A stretch of 64,000 bases of DNA from Roseburia hominis (GTDB taxonomy: Bacteria; Bacillota; Clostridia; Lachnospirales; Lachnospiraceae): assembly GCF_021531695.1 (NCBI RefSeq), contig NZ_JADYUI010000011.1, forward strand, positions 18,429-82,428, read 5' to 3'. Under the pieces are notes generated by a model. The model was not told the origin of the DNA. It saw nothing but the letters and a program-made list of their open reading frames with translations, and did not search any database. Positions 8,654 through 16,682 of the stretch are shown in pieces. The position numbers and the translations under genes are program-made. How positions within the stretch are numbered: the first letter of the stretch is position 1; every line of letters begins with the position of its first letter.

Positions 8654-10384
8654 ATGAAGAAAGACAGTAATGCTATAATCAATGAAAAATTACAAAAACT
8701 CAGAATCCAGAAACGTTTAACGAACAGTTCGATTTTTACGGTAGGAATTGCAAGTATTGCGGCGGTCGTTTCAATTGTATTGATACTTTTTATGAGTGCC
8801 AGATACGATCATGTTTTGAATTATAATGCATTTCCGCAGGGAGATATAGGAAAAGCAATGGCAGCATTAGCCGACGTGCGTAGTGCCACGCGAGGAACAA
8901 TTGGCTTTGACAATCAGGAAGAGATTGATAAGCTGGTAGAGACGCATGATGCGAAAATAGAAGAATTAAACGAACTATTAGTACCGATTGAGGCTTCCAT
9001 AGTAACTGATGCAGGACAGGAATCTTATGATGCAATCGTACAGGCGTTGGATGAGTATCTTGCGATTGATAAGGAAGTTATTACTTTGGGTGCAACAACC
9101 GATGAGGAAAGTTCCAAAAAAGCGCAGGAAATGGCATTTGAAGAGATGGCACCGGCATATACAGCGGCATATGATGCGCTTTCACACTTTATGGAGGTTA
9201 ATGTCGAGTTAGGGGATCAGGTGCATGTACAGTTACAGATTTTGAAGGTCATTATGGTTATTCTTGTTGGTGTTATTATTGTGGCAGCGGGAATCATGGC
9301 ACTCAAATTGGGTTCCGGTATCGCTTACGGTATATCGAAGCCATTGGAAGAATTAGGAGACCGTTTGGAGAAATTTGCACAGGGTGACATTTATTCTCCG
9401 TTCCCGGAATACTCCTATGATGATGAAGTTGGTGATATGATAAAAGCAGTCACCGATACAACAACAAAATTAAAAACGATTTTTGGTGATATGGAAGATC
9501 TGTTGGGCAAAATGGCAGAACGCAACTTTAATATTCGTACTTCTTGTGAACAAGAATATATCGGAGATTACAGTGGATTATTACAGGCAATCAGAAGTAT
9601 GAACCGTCAGATGGATGGAGCATTAAAAGAAGTAAAAGGAGCGTCTGATATGGTATCTGCAGGAGCAGAGAATCTGGCAGAGGCTTCACAGGCATTGGCA
9701 GAGGGTGCGACAGATCAGGCAGCTTCCGTAGAGGAAATGCAGGCAACACTGGATGAAGTAACCAATGGGATCTTAAAAAATGCAGAAGAGGTTAATGCAG
9801 CATATGAGCAGGCAGAAAGAGCGGCAGCCGAGGCAGAGGGAAGCCGTAACGAGATGAATGTTATGACAGAAGCCATGGTTCGTATCAATGAGACATCGAA
9901 AAAAATCGGTGATGTTATCACGGAAATTGAAGATATTGCAAGTCAGACAAACCTGCTCTCCTTGAATGCATCCATTGAAGCAGCAAGAGCAGGTGAGGCA
10001 GGAAAAGGATTTGCTGTTGTGGCAGATCAGATTAGGACACTGGCAGAGCAAAGTGCAAAGTCAGCTGTGAATACCAGAGCTTTGATTGAGGGAACGATTC
10101 GTGAAATCGAAACCGGCAGTAAGGCAGCAACAAGAGCAGCAGAAGCAATCGTGGGGGTTGTAGAAGAGATTCATGCGATTGCAGAAACGTCGAAAAAATT
10201 AAGTGAAAATTCAGAATCACAGGCAGAGTCTATGAAACAGGCAGATGCCGGTGTGGCAAGAATATCAGAGGTTGTTCAGAGCAATTCTGCAACAGCCGAA
10301 GAATCTTCCGCAACAAGCGAAGAGTTGTCTGCACAGGCAACCAATATGAATGAATTGGTAGGCCAGTTCCAATTAAGAGAATGA
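8654..10384 (+). CDS. Methyl-accepting chemotaxis protein with four-helix-bundle sensor
   Basis: A 576-residue chemoreceptor. Membrane helices are at about residues 25-48 and 195-218. Between them lies a helical extracellular domain (about 145 residues) of the 4HB_MCP type. HAMP follows (about 220-275), then an extra linker and the signalling coiled coil with tip [20 protein letters not shown] and [17 protein letters not shown]. It ends [10 protein letters not shown], without a CheR-tethering NWETF pentapeptide. AAGGAGAAGGG precedes the start, 28 bases after the alkyltransferase-like gene, suggesting co-transcription. The ligand is unknown. Confidence 0.95.
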   Translation: MKKDSNAIINEKLQKLRIQKRLTNSSIFTVGIASIAAVVSIVLILFMSARYDHVLNYNAFPQGDIGKAMAALADVRSATRGTIGFDNQEEIDKLVETHDAKIEELNELLVPIEASIVTDAGQESYDAIVQALDEYLAIDKEVITLGATTDEESSKKAQEMAFEEMAPAYTAAYDALSHFMEVNVELGDQVHVQLQILKVIMVILVGVIIVAAGIMALKLGSGIAYGISKPLEELGDRLEKFAQGDIYSPFPEYSYDDEVGDMIKAVTDTTTKLKTIFGDMEDLLGKMAERNFNIRTSCEQEYIGDYSGLLQAIRSMNRQMDGALKEVKGASDMVSAGAENLAEASQALAEGATDQAASVEEMQATLDEVTNGILKNAEEVNAAYEQAERAAAEAEGSRNEMNVMTEAMVRINETSKKIGDVITEIEDIASQTNLLSLNASIEAARAGEAGKGFAVVADQIRTLAEQSAKSAVNTRALIEGTIREIETGSKAATRAAEAIVGVVEEIHAIAETSKKLSENSESQAESMKQADAGVARISEVVQSNSATAEESSATSEELSAQATNMNELVGQFQLRE

Positions 10385-10387
10385 TTA

Positions 10388-10500
10388 CTTTAAACCCGAA
10401 TTATTCACAGCAGCCAAGTGAAATCTGCAATTTGTGCGTCAAGCTTGCCTGTAAGCCGAATTTATGATTTCACTTGGCGAGTGAATAATTCAGGTTAAAG
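10388..10500. repeat. Long imperfect inverted repeat between convergent genes
   Basis: Arms of about 35 bases (10388-10425 and 10466-10500) share GAATTATTCAC and GCCAAGTGAAATC in inverted orientation, separated by a loop of about 40 bases. The right arm overlaps the 3' end of the tetR-like gene. It is probably a bidirectional termination or mRNA-stabilising structure. Confidence 0.6.
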
Positions 10501-11101
10501 TAAGATATTGAAGGGCGCCGGTTGGTAAACCGGTGCCTTTTTCTAATAAAGAAATCAGTCCTTTTAAAGTATCTTCGATTTCTTCCGGAGAAGAAGGAAC
10601 CAGAAAATTGTCCAATTTTACGGAAATCACGATTAAAGCAATTTCTGCTAAGGCTGCCGGATGGTCAAAATGAATTTCGCCACAGTCAATTCCCTGGGAA
10701 ATAATTTCGGTTAGAGCCGGTTTCAACTCGGAAATTAAGTAGTTTAGATATTTTTGATGTGGAAAGGTCAAATCCTTGACTCTGGCAAAAGTTGCCTGAT
10801 TTTGTTTTAAAAAAGCAGCAGAAGAGTTACGGCATGCCTGAAAAAGCATTGCCATACGCGTGATAGAAGAAATACCGGTCTGCGTGGATAACGTCTTTGC
10901 AGTTTGCAAAGGCTGTTCATAACTGCGCTTAATAAGCGCATCCATAATTGCATCTTTGGAAGGAAAATAATAGTAAATACTTCCCTTTCCAATGCCGGCT
11001 TTGGCTGCAATGTCGCTTACAGAAATATGGTTTATATCTTTTTCCTCCAGTAATTGCTGGAGTGCATCTATGATTCTTTCTGATTTATTTGTATCTGGCA
11101 T
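10490..11101 (-). CDS. TetR/AcrR-family repressor of the adjacent acyl operon
   Basis: A 203-residue TetR-family regulator. Residues 1-50 form the helix-turn-helix (IIDALQQLLEEKDINHIS; IAAKAGIGKGSIYYYFPSKD), with the classic GxxxGxxYxYFxxK signature. The rest is a helical ligand-binding domain. It is transcribed away from the SCP2-to-ligase operon. Two related palindromes centred on TTCGACCA/TGGTCGAA lie in the shared control region, so it most likely represses that operon and possibly itself, released by an acyl or lipid-like ligand (inference). The 3' end of its coding sequence contains the terminator hairpin used by the convergent chemoreceptor gene. Confidence 0.85.
   Translation of the reverse strand: MPDTNKSERIIDALQQLLEEKDINHISVSDIAAKAGIGKGSIYYYFPSKDAIMDALIKRSYEQPLQTAKTLSTQTGISSITRMAMLFQACRNSSAAFLKQNQATFARVKDLTFPHQKYLNYLISELKPALTEIISQGIDCGEIHFDHPAALAEIALIVISVKLDNFLVPSSPEEIEDTLKGLISLLEKGTGLPTGALQYLTLT
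10514..10543 (+). terminator. Terminator of the chemoreceptor gene, lying inside tetR coding sequence
   Basis: GGCGCCGGTT (10514-10523) pairs with AACCGGTGCC (10528-10537), with one G-U pair, and is followed by five T residues on the + strand. It lies within the last codons of the convergent TetR gene, an economical overlap. Confidence 0.7.
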
Positions 11102-11186
11102 AATAAATTCCCTTTCTTAATCGCATAAGAATTATGCGCGAAGTTATTGTATCACATTCCGAAAATGAGAACAACACAAAAAATAA

Positions 11187-11246
11187 TTGACCAACAGTCG
11201 AAAAGTATGCTATCATTATTTGAAAATAGTTCGACCAATGGTCGAA
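11187..11246 (+). promoter_or_regulatory. Promoter with two TetR-type operators
   Basis: TTGACC (11187-11192) and TATCAT (11211-11216) are 18 bases apart. A perfect 17-base palindrome TTCGACCA-A-TGGTCGAA lies at 11230-11246, at about +8 to +24. A degenerate copy (TTGACCAACAGTCGAA) overlaps the -35 at 11187-11202. Such paired sites fit repression by the adjacent TetR-family protein. Confidence 0.75.
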
Positions 11247-11268
11247 AAAGTGGGAGGAGAAAAAATAG

Positions 11269-11625
11269 ATGACATATGCAGATTTTTTCTATGAGGTTAA
11301 AAACAAATTTATGGAGACGGACATCAGTGATATCAAAGAGCATCTTGCATTCCAGTTTAACATTGAGGATGAAGAGGCTGGCGGAATCTTTTATGTAGAA
11401 GCCAAAGAAGGAGAACTTCATGTGGAACCGTATGAGTATCATGACAGGGATGCAGTATTTATTGCGAGTCCGGATACTTTTATGAAAATAGCAGAGGGAA
11501 AAATGGATCCCATACTGGCATTTACTACGCAAAAGCTTAAAGTAGAGGGGAATATTGAAAAAGCGCTTCGGTTAAAAGAGATTATTGATTCGAAACAAAA
11601 GAAAGCAAAACAGGGGAAGAAATAA
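11269..11625 (+). CDS. SCP2-like sterol/lipid carrier domain protein
   Basis: A 118-residue single-domain cytosolic protein. The central and C-terminal part (DAVFIASPDTFMKIAEGKMD; PILAFTTQKLKVEGNIEKAL) matches the SCP2/sterol-transfer fold, in which a helix-strand-helix forms a hydrophobic tunnel for acyl chains or other lipids. It ends in a lysine-rich tail (KKAKQGKK). It is the first gene of the TetR-controlled operon, with GGGAGGAG before the start. In this setting it may hold the fatty-acyl substrate or product made by the ligase, carrier protein and condensation enzyme encoded downstream. No catalytic residues are evident. The family call is good; its role is inference. Confidence 0.78.
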   Translation: MTYADFFYEVKNKFMETDISDIKEHLAFQFNIEDEEAGGIFYVEAKEGELHVEPYEYHDRDAVFIASPDTFMKIAEGKMDPILAFTTQKLKVEGNIEKALRLKEIIDSKQKKAKQGKK

Positions 11626-11643
11626 AGTGGGAGAATAAATCAT

Positions 11644-12591
11644 ATGAAAGGGATTGAAATTGGTCTTTTGGGCATCGGAGGTCTTGCGGCAATTGAGGCA
11701 GCTGTAATTACATATTTTTACAGAAGAACAATGATAAGGCAGAATGCAAAAGTGGAACGTACCATGAAAATGGCAGGTACGGATTGGTCGCAGTATTCCG
11801 ATTTTCTGGCAGAACGGAAAAAATATGTGCTGGAACAGCCGATGGAAGATGTTTACCAGACATCGTTTGATGGCTTAAAGCTTCATGCGGTTTACATTCC
11901 GCCGGTGAATGATAAAGCACAAAAGAAACGGGTTGTTATCTGTTTTCACGGATATACGAGTAAGTGTCTTTCTGATTTCACAGGTGTTAGCGCGTATTAT
12001 TTGCGGAATGGTTATGCCATGCTGCAGCCGGATGCGAGAGCACATGGCGAAAGTGAGGGACATTATATTGGATTTGGCTGTCTTGACCGGAAGGATGCAA
12101 TCGGCTGGATTAATTTCGTGATTCAAAAATGTGGAGAAGACGTTGAAATTATTTTGCATGGAGTGTCAATGGGAGGAGCAACGGTTCTTATGGCATCTGG
12201 TCTTGGGCTGCCGCCACAGGTAAAAGGAATTGTTTCTGATTGCGGATTCACTTCCCCGAAAGAAATATTTACACATGTACTTCACAGCATGTATCATTTG
12301 CCGGCATTTCCGATTATTCAGGGGGCAGATATTTTGAATAAAAGACTTGCGGGATATGGAATGGATGAATGTAACGCCAAGCGTGAAGTGACAAAAGCGA
12401 AGACACCGATTTTATTTATCCATGGTTCCAAGGATACTTTTGTACCGGTGAATATGTGTCATGAGCTTTACGAATGTTGCAGCGCTCCAAAACAAAAGTT
12501 GATTATTGAAGGGGCCGCGCATGGAGAGAGCTATTACAAGGAGCCGGAAACATATGAAGCAGCACTTGATAAATTTGTGGCATCATTGTAA
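11644..12591 (+). CDS. Alpha/beta hydrolase with N-terminal membrane anchor
   Basis: A 315-residue serine hydrolase of the alpha/beta fold. An N-terminal hydrophobic segment (residues 5-25, IGLLGIGGLAAIEAAVITYF) likely anchors it to the membrane. The nucleophile elbow GVSMGGA puts Ser at residue 175. The acid is in FIHGSKDTFVP, the His in GAAHGES, and the oxyanion loop is ICFHGYTSK. It resembles BAAT/YqkD-type hydrolases common in Firmicutes. Placed between the SCP2-like and condensation-like genes, it could release product from the carrier protein (thioesterase-like) or act on a lipid ester. The substrate is unknown. The intergenic gap is 18 bases, so it is in the same operon. Confidence 0.88.
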   Translation: MKGIEIGLLGIGGLAAIEAAVITYFYRRTMIRQNAKVERTMKMAGTDWSQYSDFLAERKKYVLEQPMEDVYQTSFDGLKLHAVYIPPVNDKAQKKRVVICFHGYTSKCLSDFTGVSAYYLRNGYAMLQPDARAHGESEGHYIGFGCLDRKDAIGWINFVIQKCGEDVEIILHGVSMGGATVLMASGLGLPPQVKGIVSDCGFTSPKEIFTHVLHSMYHLPAFPIIQGADILNKRLAGYGMDECNAKREVTKAKTPILFIHGSKDTFVPVNMCHELYECCSAPKQKLIIEGAAHGESYYKEPETYEAALDKFVASL

Positions 12592-12613
12592 AGATTAGTG
12601 AGGGGGATTCAAA

Positions 12614-14011
12614 ATGAAAACAAGAAATGGATACAAGACATATCCACTTACCGTTGCACAGAAATTTCATATCTACTATATGGAGGCCTGTCCGAAAAAG
12701 GAAGTAGTTAATATTGGAACAAGTCTTACGATTGAATACGAACTTGATATTGAGGAGCTTCGCCGGGCAATTTATAAGGCATATGAGCGTTGCGAATGCA
12801 TGCGGCTGCGTCTTTGTTATGACAAGGAAGAAAAGAAGTGGTATCAGTATGTGGCAGAGAAGGAAGAACGAGAGATTGAATATGTAGATTTTACGGGAAA
12901 GACAATGGAAGAAACGGAAGAAGTCATGCAACAATGGACACAGGTTCCATTTCAAAGAGAGGATGCACCGCTTAATAAGGTAGTCATGATAAAGACACCG
13001 GATGGAAATCAGGGAATTTATCTTCTTGCAGATCATTTTACTTTAGATGCGCAGTCCCTAATCTGCTTTTTGCGGGATGTGATTGAATTATACTGTAATG
13101 TAAAATTTGAAGGAATAGATTATCCGAAGGAAATGCGTTCTTATATCGAACAATTAGAAAAAGATTTGGCATATGAAGCCGGAAGTAAGGCGCAGGTGCG
13201 TGATCGTGAATTTTTTCACAAACTGATTGAACAGTCAGAACCGATTTTTAATGGAATTACCGGACCGCAGGCACTTGAAGAGGAAAGAAAGAAAAATCCG
13301 AAGGCAAGAGCAGCAAGGTCTGCGACCGCAAAGGTAGATTCTGCGCTTGACATTTTTCATTTGGAGGAGGAGCCGACGGCGCGTTTGATGAAGTTTTGCG
13401 AAGAACAGCATATTTCATTACAATGTCTGTTGATTATGGGGATTCGAACCTATTTGCAGAGAATGAATCATAATGCTGATGTATCGTTTAATGTAGCATA
13501 TGCGAGACGTGCAACACTGGCCGAAAAAAAATGTGGCGGTACCAGAATTCATTCTTTTCCGTTCCGCACCATTATTTCTGCTGATAAGACATTTCTTGAG
13601 GGAATTCATATCATTCGTGACGGGCAAAACGAAATTTTCCGTCATACCAATTTTGATCCGGTCGAGTATTTTGCATATAGAAGCAAGGTGTATGGTTTAC
13701 AACCGGGGCAAACCTATGAGCCAATGTCCTTAACATATCAGCCGATGACATTGAAAGAACAGGGATTAAAGCAGCTTGGAGACATTAAGTACAAGACGAA
13801 ATGGTATCCGAATGGTGCAACAACACAGGCAATGTACTTAACGGTAATGCATAGACCGGAGGATAACGGACTGGATTTTAACTTTGAACATCAGACAGCA
13901 GCAATTGATCGAAAGACATTAGAGTATTTCTATTATTATCTGTGCAAAATCATGTTCAAAGGAATCGAAAGACCGCATTTGACAATTGAGGAAATTTTAA
14001 AATTAATCTAA
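12614..14011 (+). CDS. Stand-alone condensation-domain-like acyltransferase
   Basis: A 465-residue protein related to non-ribosomal peptide condensation domains and PapA/alcohol acyltransferases (chloramphenicol acetyltransferase-like fold). The N-terminal YPLTVAQKFHIYYME matches the C1 region. The catalytic motif HHxxxDG appears as DHFTLDA, so the second His (residue 141) and the Asp (residue 145) are kept while the first His is Asp and Gly is Ala. A middle region (VSFNVAYARR; GGTRIHSFPFR) corresponds to the latch region. It likely joins an acyl group from the carrier protein encoded next door to an amine or alcohol acceptor. Spacing to the preceding gene is 22 bases, with GAGGGGG before the start. 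Confidence 0.75.
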   Translation: MKTRNGYKTYPLTVAQKFHIYYMEACPKKEVVNIGTSLTIEYELDIEELRRAIYKAYERCECMRLRLCYDKEEKKWYQYVAEKEEREIEYVDFTGKTMEETEEVMQQWTQVPFQREDAPLNKVVMIKTPDGNQGIYLLADHFTLDAQSLICFLRDVIELYCNVKFEGIDYPKEMRSYIEQLEKDLAYEAGSKAQVRDREFFHKLIEQSEPIFNGITGPQALEEERKKNPKARAARSATAKVDSALDIFHLEEEPTARLMKFCEEQHISLQCLLIMGIRTYLQRMNHNADVSFNVAYARRATLAEKKCGGTRIHSFPFRTIISADKTFLEGIHIIRDGQNEIFRHTNFDPVEYFAYRSKVYGLQPGQTYEPMSLTYQPMTLKEQGLKQLGDIKYKTKWYPNGATTQAMYLTVMHRPEDNGLDFNFEHQTAAIDRKTLEYFYYYLCKIMFKGIERPHLTIEEILKLI

Positions 14012-14054
14012 ATTTATCTTGTTATTTTTAAGGAAACAGTGGGAGGAGAAGTGT

Positions 14055-14282
14055 ATGTTAGAAAAATTGAAAAATATTATTATCAACTATGTAGAGGTAG
14101 ACAAAGATGAGATTAAACCGGAATCCCGTTTTATGGAAGATTTAGGATTTACCTCTTTTGATTTTATGAGTATGCTCGGAGAGATTGAAGATGAACTTGA
14201 TGTAGAAATTGATCAGGGAGAGGCAGCAGATATCCGTACGGTACAGGAAGCAATCGACTATCTGGAGAAAATCTCAAAATAA
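14055..14282 (+). CDS. Acyl carrier protein
   Basis: A 75-residue acidic helical protein of the acyl/peptidyl carrier family. The phosphopantetheine attachment motif is DLGFTSFDFMSM, with Ser at residue 34. The start at 14055 was chosen because GGGAGGAG lies directly upstream; an in-frame earlier ATG at 14019 has no site. It differs from housekeeping AcpP, which reads DSLD(T/V)VE, in having FTSFDF after the Gly, so it is a dedicated carrier for this pathway. It lies between the condensation-like gene (43 bases) and the ligase gene (17 bases). No phosphopantetheinyl transferase is in the operon, so the cell's general enzyme must load it. Confidence 0.9.
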   Translation: MLEKLKNIIINYVEVDKDEIKPESRFMEDLGFTSFDFMSMLGEIEDELDVEIDQGEAADIRTVQEAIDYLEKISK

Positions 14283-14299
14283 AAAAGGGGGAGAATGAG

Positions 14300-15838
14300 A
14301 TGGCAGTAGAGGCAAGTACCATTCGTGAACTTATTGTAGAGGCAGAAAGAGCATACAAAGCAGCAGATGCATTTCGTTATAAAAAGAAGACAGGCGGGGA
14401 AGACGGGAAAAAAGAAGTTGTCATTGAGAGCAAAACATATACAGACTTAAAACAGGATTCGGAGCGTTTTTCTGCTGTGCTGGCATCACTGGGTGAACAG
14501 AAGGGGCACATTGCAATCGTTGGGGCAACCTGCTATGAGTGGGTGGTTGCCTACATGGGGGCGGTAAACAGCGGTAGTGTAGCAGTTCCGTTGGATGCGC
14601 AATTGCCGGTTGATGCATTGTGTGAATTGGTGGAACGAGCAGAAGTAACAACTCTTGTTTATGATGAAAGCAAGGCAAAAGTAGCAGAAGAAGCATTGAA
14701 AACCTGTCCGGGCTTAAAGCATGTGATTGGGATAAAAGAGGAAAGTGCGGTGAAAGAAGCCTTATCCTTCTGGAAACTTCTGGGAGAACAGGAGACCGGA
14801 TTTTCCTATGAGCCGAAGCCGGAAGAACTTGCAACGATTATGTTTACTTCAGGAACAACCGGAAAAAGCAAGGGCGTTATGCTTTCCCATCGCAATCTGG
14901 CAGAAAATGCAACCTGCCTTGATATGAAATTTGAGCCGGGAACGGTTCTTTTGTCGGTGTTGCCGATTCATCATGCGTATTGTCTTAGTATGGACATATT
15001 AAAAGCACTTTCGGTTGGCGCCGTTATCTGCATCAATGATTCTTTATTGCGGGTTGCGAAAAACATCAAGCTGTTTGAGCCAAATATGATTCTTATGGTT
15101 CCGCTTATGATTGAAACATTTGCAAAAAAGCTGGAAGAAGTTTCTTGGATGCCGGCAGCATTGGTTCGTGCAAAAGTGTTCGGTAAGCAGTTTCATACAA
15201 TCTTCAGCGGTGGTGCCTATTTAAATCCGGCTTATTTAAAAACATTCCAAAGATATGGAATTACGATTTTACAAGGGTATGGCATGACAGAGTGTTCGCC
15301 GGTTATCAGTACGAATTTAAGCTGGGAGAGTAAAGTGGGTTCGGTCGGAAAATTATTGCCGAACTGTGAAGCAAAGACGGTAGATGAAGAACTCTGGATC
15401 AAAGGTTCCAGTGTGATGATGGGCTATTATCATATGCCGGAGCAGACCGGGGATACCTTAGAAGACGGCTGGCTTAAGACAGGTGATTTGGGATATGTGG
15501 ATGAAGATGGATTTGTATTTCTGACCGGAAGAAAGAAGAATCTTATCATCACGCCAAACGGAGAGAATATTTCGCCGGAAGAAATTGAAAATAAGATAGG
15601 CGAAAATCGTCTGGTACAGGAAGTGCTGGTTCGTGACAGCGAAGGTGTCATTGAAGCAGAAATTTATCCGGATTATGAGTATGCGGCGAAAAAGAGAATC
15701 AAAGAGATACAAAAGGAGCTTCAAAAAATCATTGATTCCTATAATGAAAAAGCGCCTACTTATAAAAGAGTATTCAAATTAAAAGTACGTGAAGTTGAAT
15801 TTGAAAAAAATACAACGAAAAAAATTAAAAGATTTTAA
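14300..15838 (+). CDS. AMP-dependent acyl ligase (acyl-ACP or acyl-CoA synthetase)
   Basis: A 512-residue adenylate-forming enzyme (ANL superfamily). The phosphate-binding loop is TIMFTSGTTGKSKGVMLSHR, the A5 motif GYGMTECSP, the A7 and hinge motifs TGDLGYVDEDGFVFLTGR, and the C-terminal catalytic Lys is in FEKNTTKKIKR. It first makes acyl-AMP from a carboxylic acid and ATP, then passes the acyl group to a thiol, here most plausibly that of the carrier protein encoded immediately upstream. Sequence character is nearest the medium/long-chain fatty acid ligases. It is the last gene of the TetR-controlled operon; AGGGGGAG precedes the start. Confidence 0.9.
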   Translation: MAVEASTIRELIVEAERAYKAADAFRYKKKTGGEDGKKEVVIESKTYTDLKQDSERFSAVLASLGEQKGHIAIVGATCYEWVVAYMGAVNSGSVAVPLDAQLPVDALCELVERAEVTTLVYDESKAKVAEEALKTCPGLKHVIGIKEESAVKEALSFWKLLGEQETGFSYEPKPEELATIMFTSGTTGKSKGVMLSHRNLAENATCLDMKFEPGTVLLSVLPIHHAYCLSMDILKALSVGAVICINDSLLRVAKNIKLFEPNMILMVPLMIETFAKKLEEVSWMPAALVRAKVFGKQFHTIFSGGAYLNPAYLKTFQRYGITILQGYGMTECSPVISTNLSWESKVGSVGKLLPNCEAKTVDEELWIKGSSVMMGYYHMPEQTGDTLEDGWLKTGDLGYVDEDGFVFLTGRKKNLIITPNGENISPEEIENKIGENRLVQEVLVRDSEGVIEAEIYPDYEYAAKKRIKEIQKELQKIIDSYNEKAPTYKRVFKLKVREVEFEKNTTKKIKRF

Positions 15839-15872
15839 AAGAACTCCATGATAAAAGAGATTCATGAAAAGA

Positions 15873-15966
15873 GGCTGTCACACTAAGAAAAATCAGACAA
15901 TATATAGTATACTTAAATGAATAAAATGTACTATATATTGTAGATGTGATTTTCCGTGTGACAGCC
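15873..15966. terminator. Long hairpin between convergent ligase and hsp20 genes
   Basis: GGCTGTCACAC (15873-15883) pairs with GTGTGACAGCC (15956-15966), and ACAATATATAGTA (15897-15909) pairs with TACTATATATTGT (15929-15941). On the minus strand the stem is followed by CTCTTTTC, so it mainly terminates hsp20 but can fold in both directions. Confidence 0.65.
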
Positions 15967-15976
15967 CCTTAGTAAA

Positions 15977-16426
15977 TTAGCCTTCAATGTTGATAAAATG
16001 ATTTTCTTCTACCTTTGGTTTGGCTTCTTTCTTTAAGATAGACAATTTCAGGATTCCGTTTTCGAATTTTGCATGGATATCCTCCTGTGTGACATCTTCG
16101 CCGACATAAAAAGCTCTGCTGCAGCTTCCGCTGTATCTCTCACGGCGGATGTATCTGCCATTGGTATCTGCTTTTTCTTCCTTGCTCTGTGTTGTGGCGG
16201 TGATAGTAAGATATCCGTCTTTTAATTCAGCCTGTACATCTTCCTTTTTATAACCCGGAAGGTCAATGTCAAGTTCATAGGTACTGGCTGTTTCTCTGAT
16301 ATCTGTTCTCATAATGCTTGTATTTGGTGTAGTATATCTTGCAATGTTTCTGGTAGGACGCTCATAATCGTCAACATCAAAAAGTCCATCAAATAAATTT
16401 TCTCCAAAAATATTAGGTACTAACAT
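15977..16426 (-). CDS. Hsp20/alpha-crystallin small heat-shock protein
   Basis: A 149-residue small heat-shock protein, an ATP-independent holdase that forms oligomers in the cytosol. The alpha-crystallin domain runs from about residue 38 to 135 (MRTDIRETASTYELDIDLPG; DVQAELKDGYLTITA), and the conserved FENGILKLSILK gives the A-x-x-x-n-G-v-L motif. A short C-terminal tail follows. AAGGAG precedes the start. Upstream are a sigma-A promoter and a perfect CIRCE operator, so it is repressed by HrcA and induced by heat. The mobile element described at 16542-25215 inserted just upstream but left the operator and promoter intact. Confidence 0.95.
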   Translation of the reverse strand: MLVPNIFGENLFDGLFDVDDYERPTRNIARYTTPNTSIMRTDIRETASTYELDIDLPGYKKEDVQAELKDGYLTITATTQSKEEKADTNGRYIRRERYSGSCSRAFYVGEDVTQEDIHAKFENGILKLSILKKEAKPKVEENHFINIEG

Positions 16427-16516
16427 AGGTCATTTCTCCTTTTTTATGCGGTATAAATACCGTGAATGATATGAATAGGTTACCGACTCCGGATACTCTT
16501 TTCCTTCGTTGATTTA

Positions 16517-16545
16517 GTTATAACACATTTATTAGCACTCGTCAA
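16517..16545 (-). promoter_or_regulatory. Sigma-A promoter of hsp20
   Basis: On the minus strand TTGACG (16545-16540) and TATAAC (16522-16517) are 17 bases apart. The -35 lies inside the CIRCE operator, so bound HrcA would block it. Confidence 0.75.
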
Positions 16546-16558
16546 TAGTGAGTGCTAA
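16532..16558. promoter_or_regulatory. CIRCE operator (HrcA binding site)
   Basis: TTAGCACTC (16532-16540), nine bases, then GAGTGCTAA (16550-16558): a perfect match to the CIRCE consensus. It controls hsp20. Its right half and spacer also form the left end repeat of the mobile element. Confidence 0.97.
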
Positions 16559-16561
16559 TAA
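16542..16561. repeat. Left attachment-site repeat (attL)
   Basis: A twenty-base repeat matching 25196-25215 with a single T/A difference at the eighth base. It overlaps the spacer and right arm of the CIRCE operator. A mismatch inside the core is typical of Tn916-like coupling sequences. Confidence 0.7.
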
Positions 16562-16642
16562 TTTATGTGAACTTTTTGTGTCCTCTGTATTTATGAAGGT
16601 TGCAGGGATTCTATTCCTTTGAAAATTTATCATTTTGTGTGT

Positions 16643-16662
16643 TACTGTACCTTTACTGTACC
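16643..16662. repeat. Left integrase arm-site pair
   Basis: Two direct copies of TACTGTACC (16643-16651 and 16654-16662), one helical turn apart (11 bases). They match the pair at the right end in sequence and orientation. Confidence 0.65.
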
Positions 16663-16682
16663 TTTTTTCATTTTTGGTTACA

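Noticed and set aside
10388..10500. Family of MITE-like elements together with the palindromes at 15873-15966 and 40743-40813
   Set aside because: The three do not share sequence, all lie between convergent genes and show no target duplications; termination structures are simpler.
16643..16662. TACTGTACC repeats as the actual attachment sites
   Set aside because: They are paired direct repeats one helical turn apart on both sides, like integrase arm-type sites, while longer 20-base repeats lie further out. Kept as the alternative boundary.
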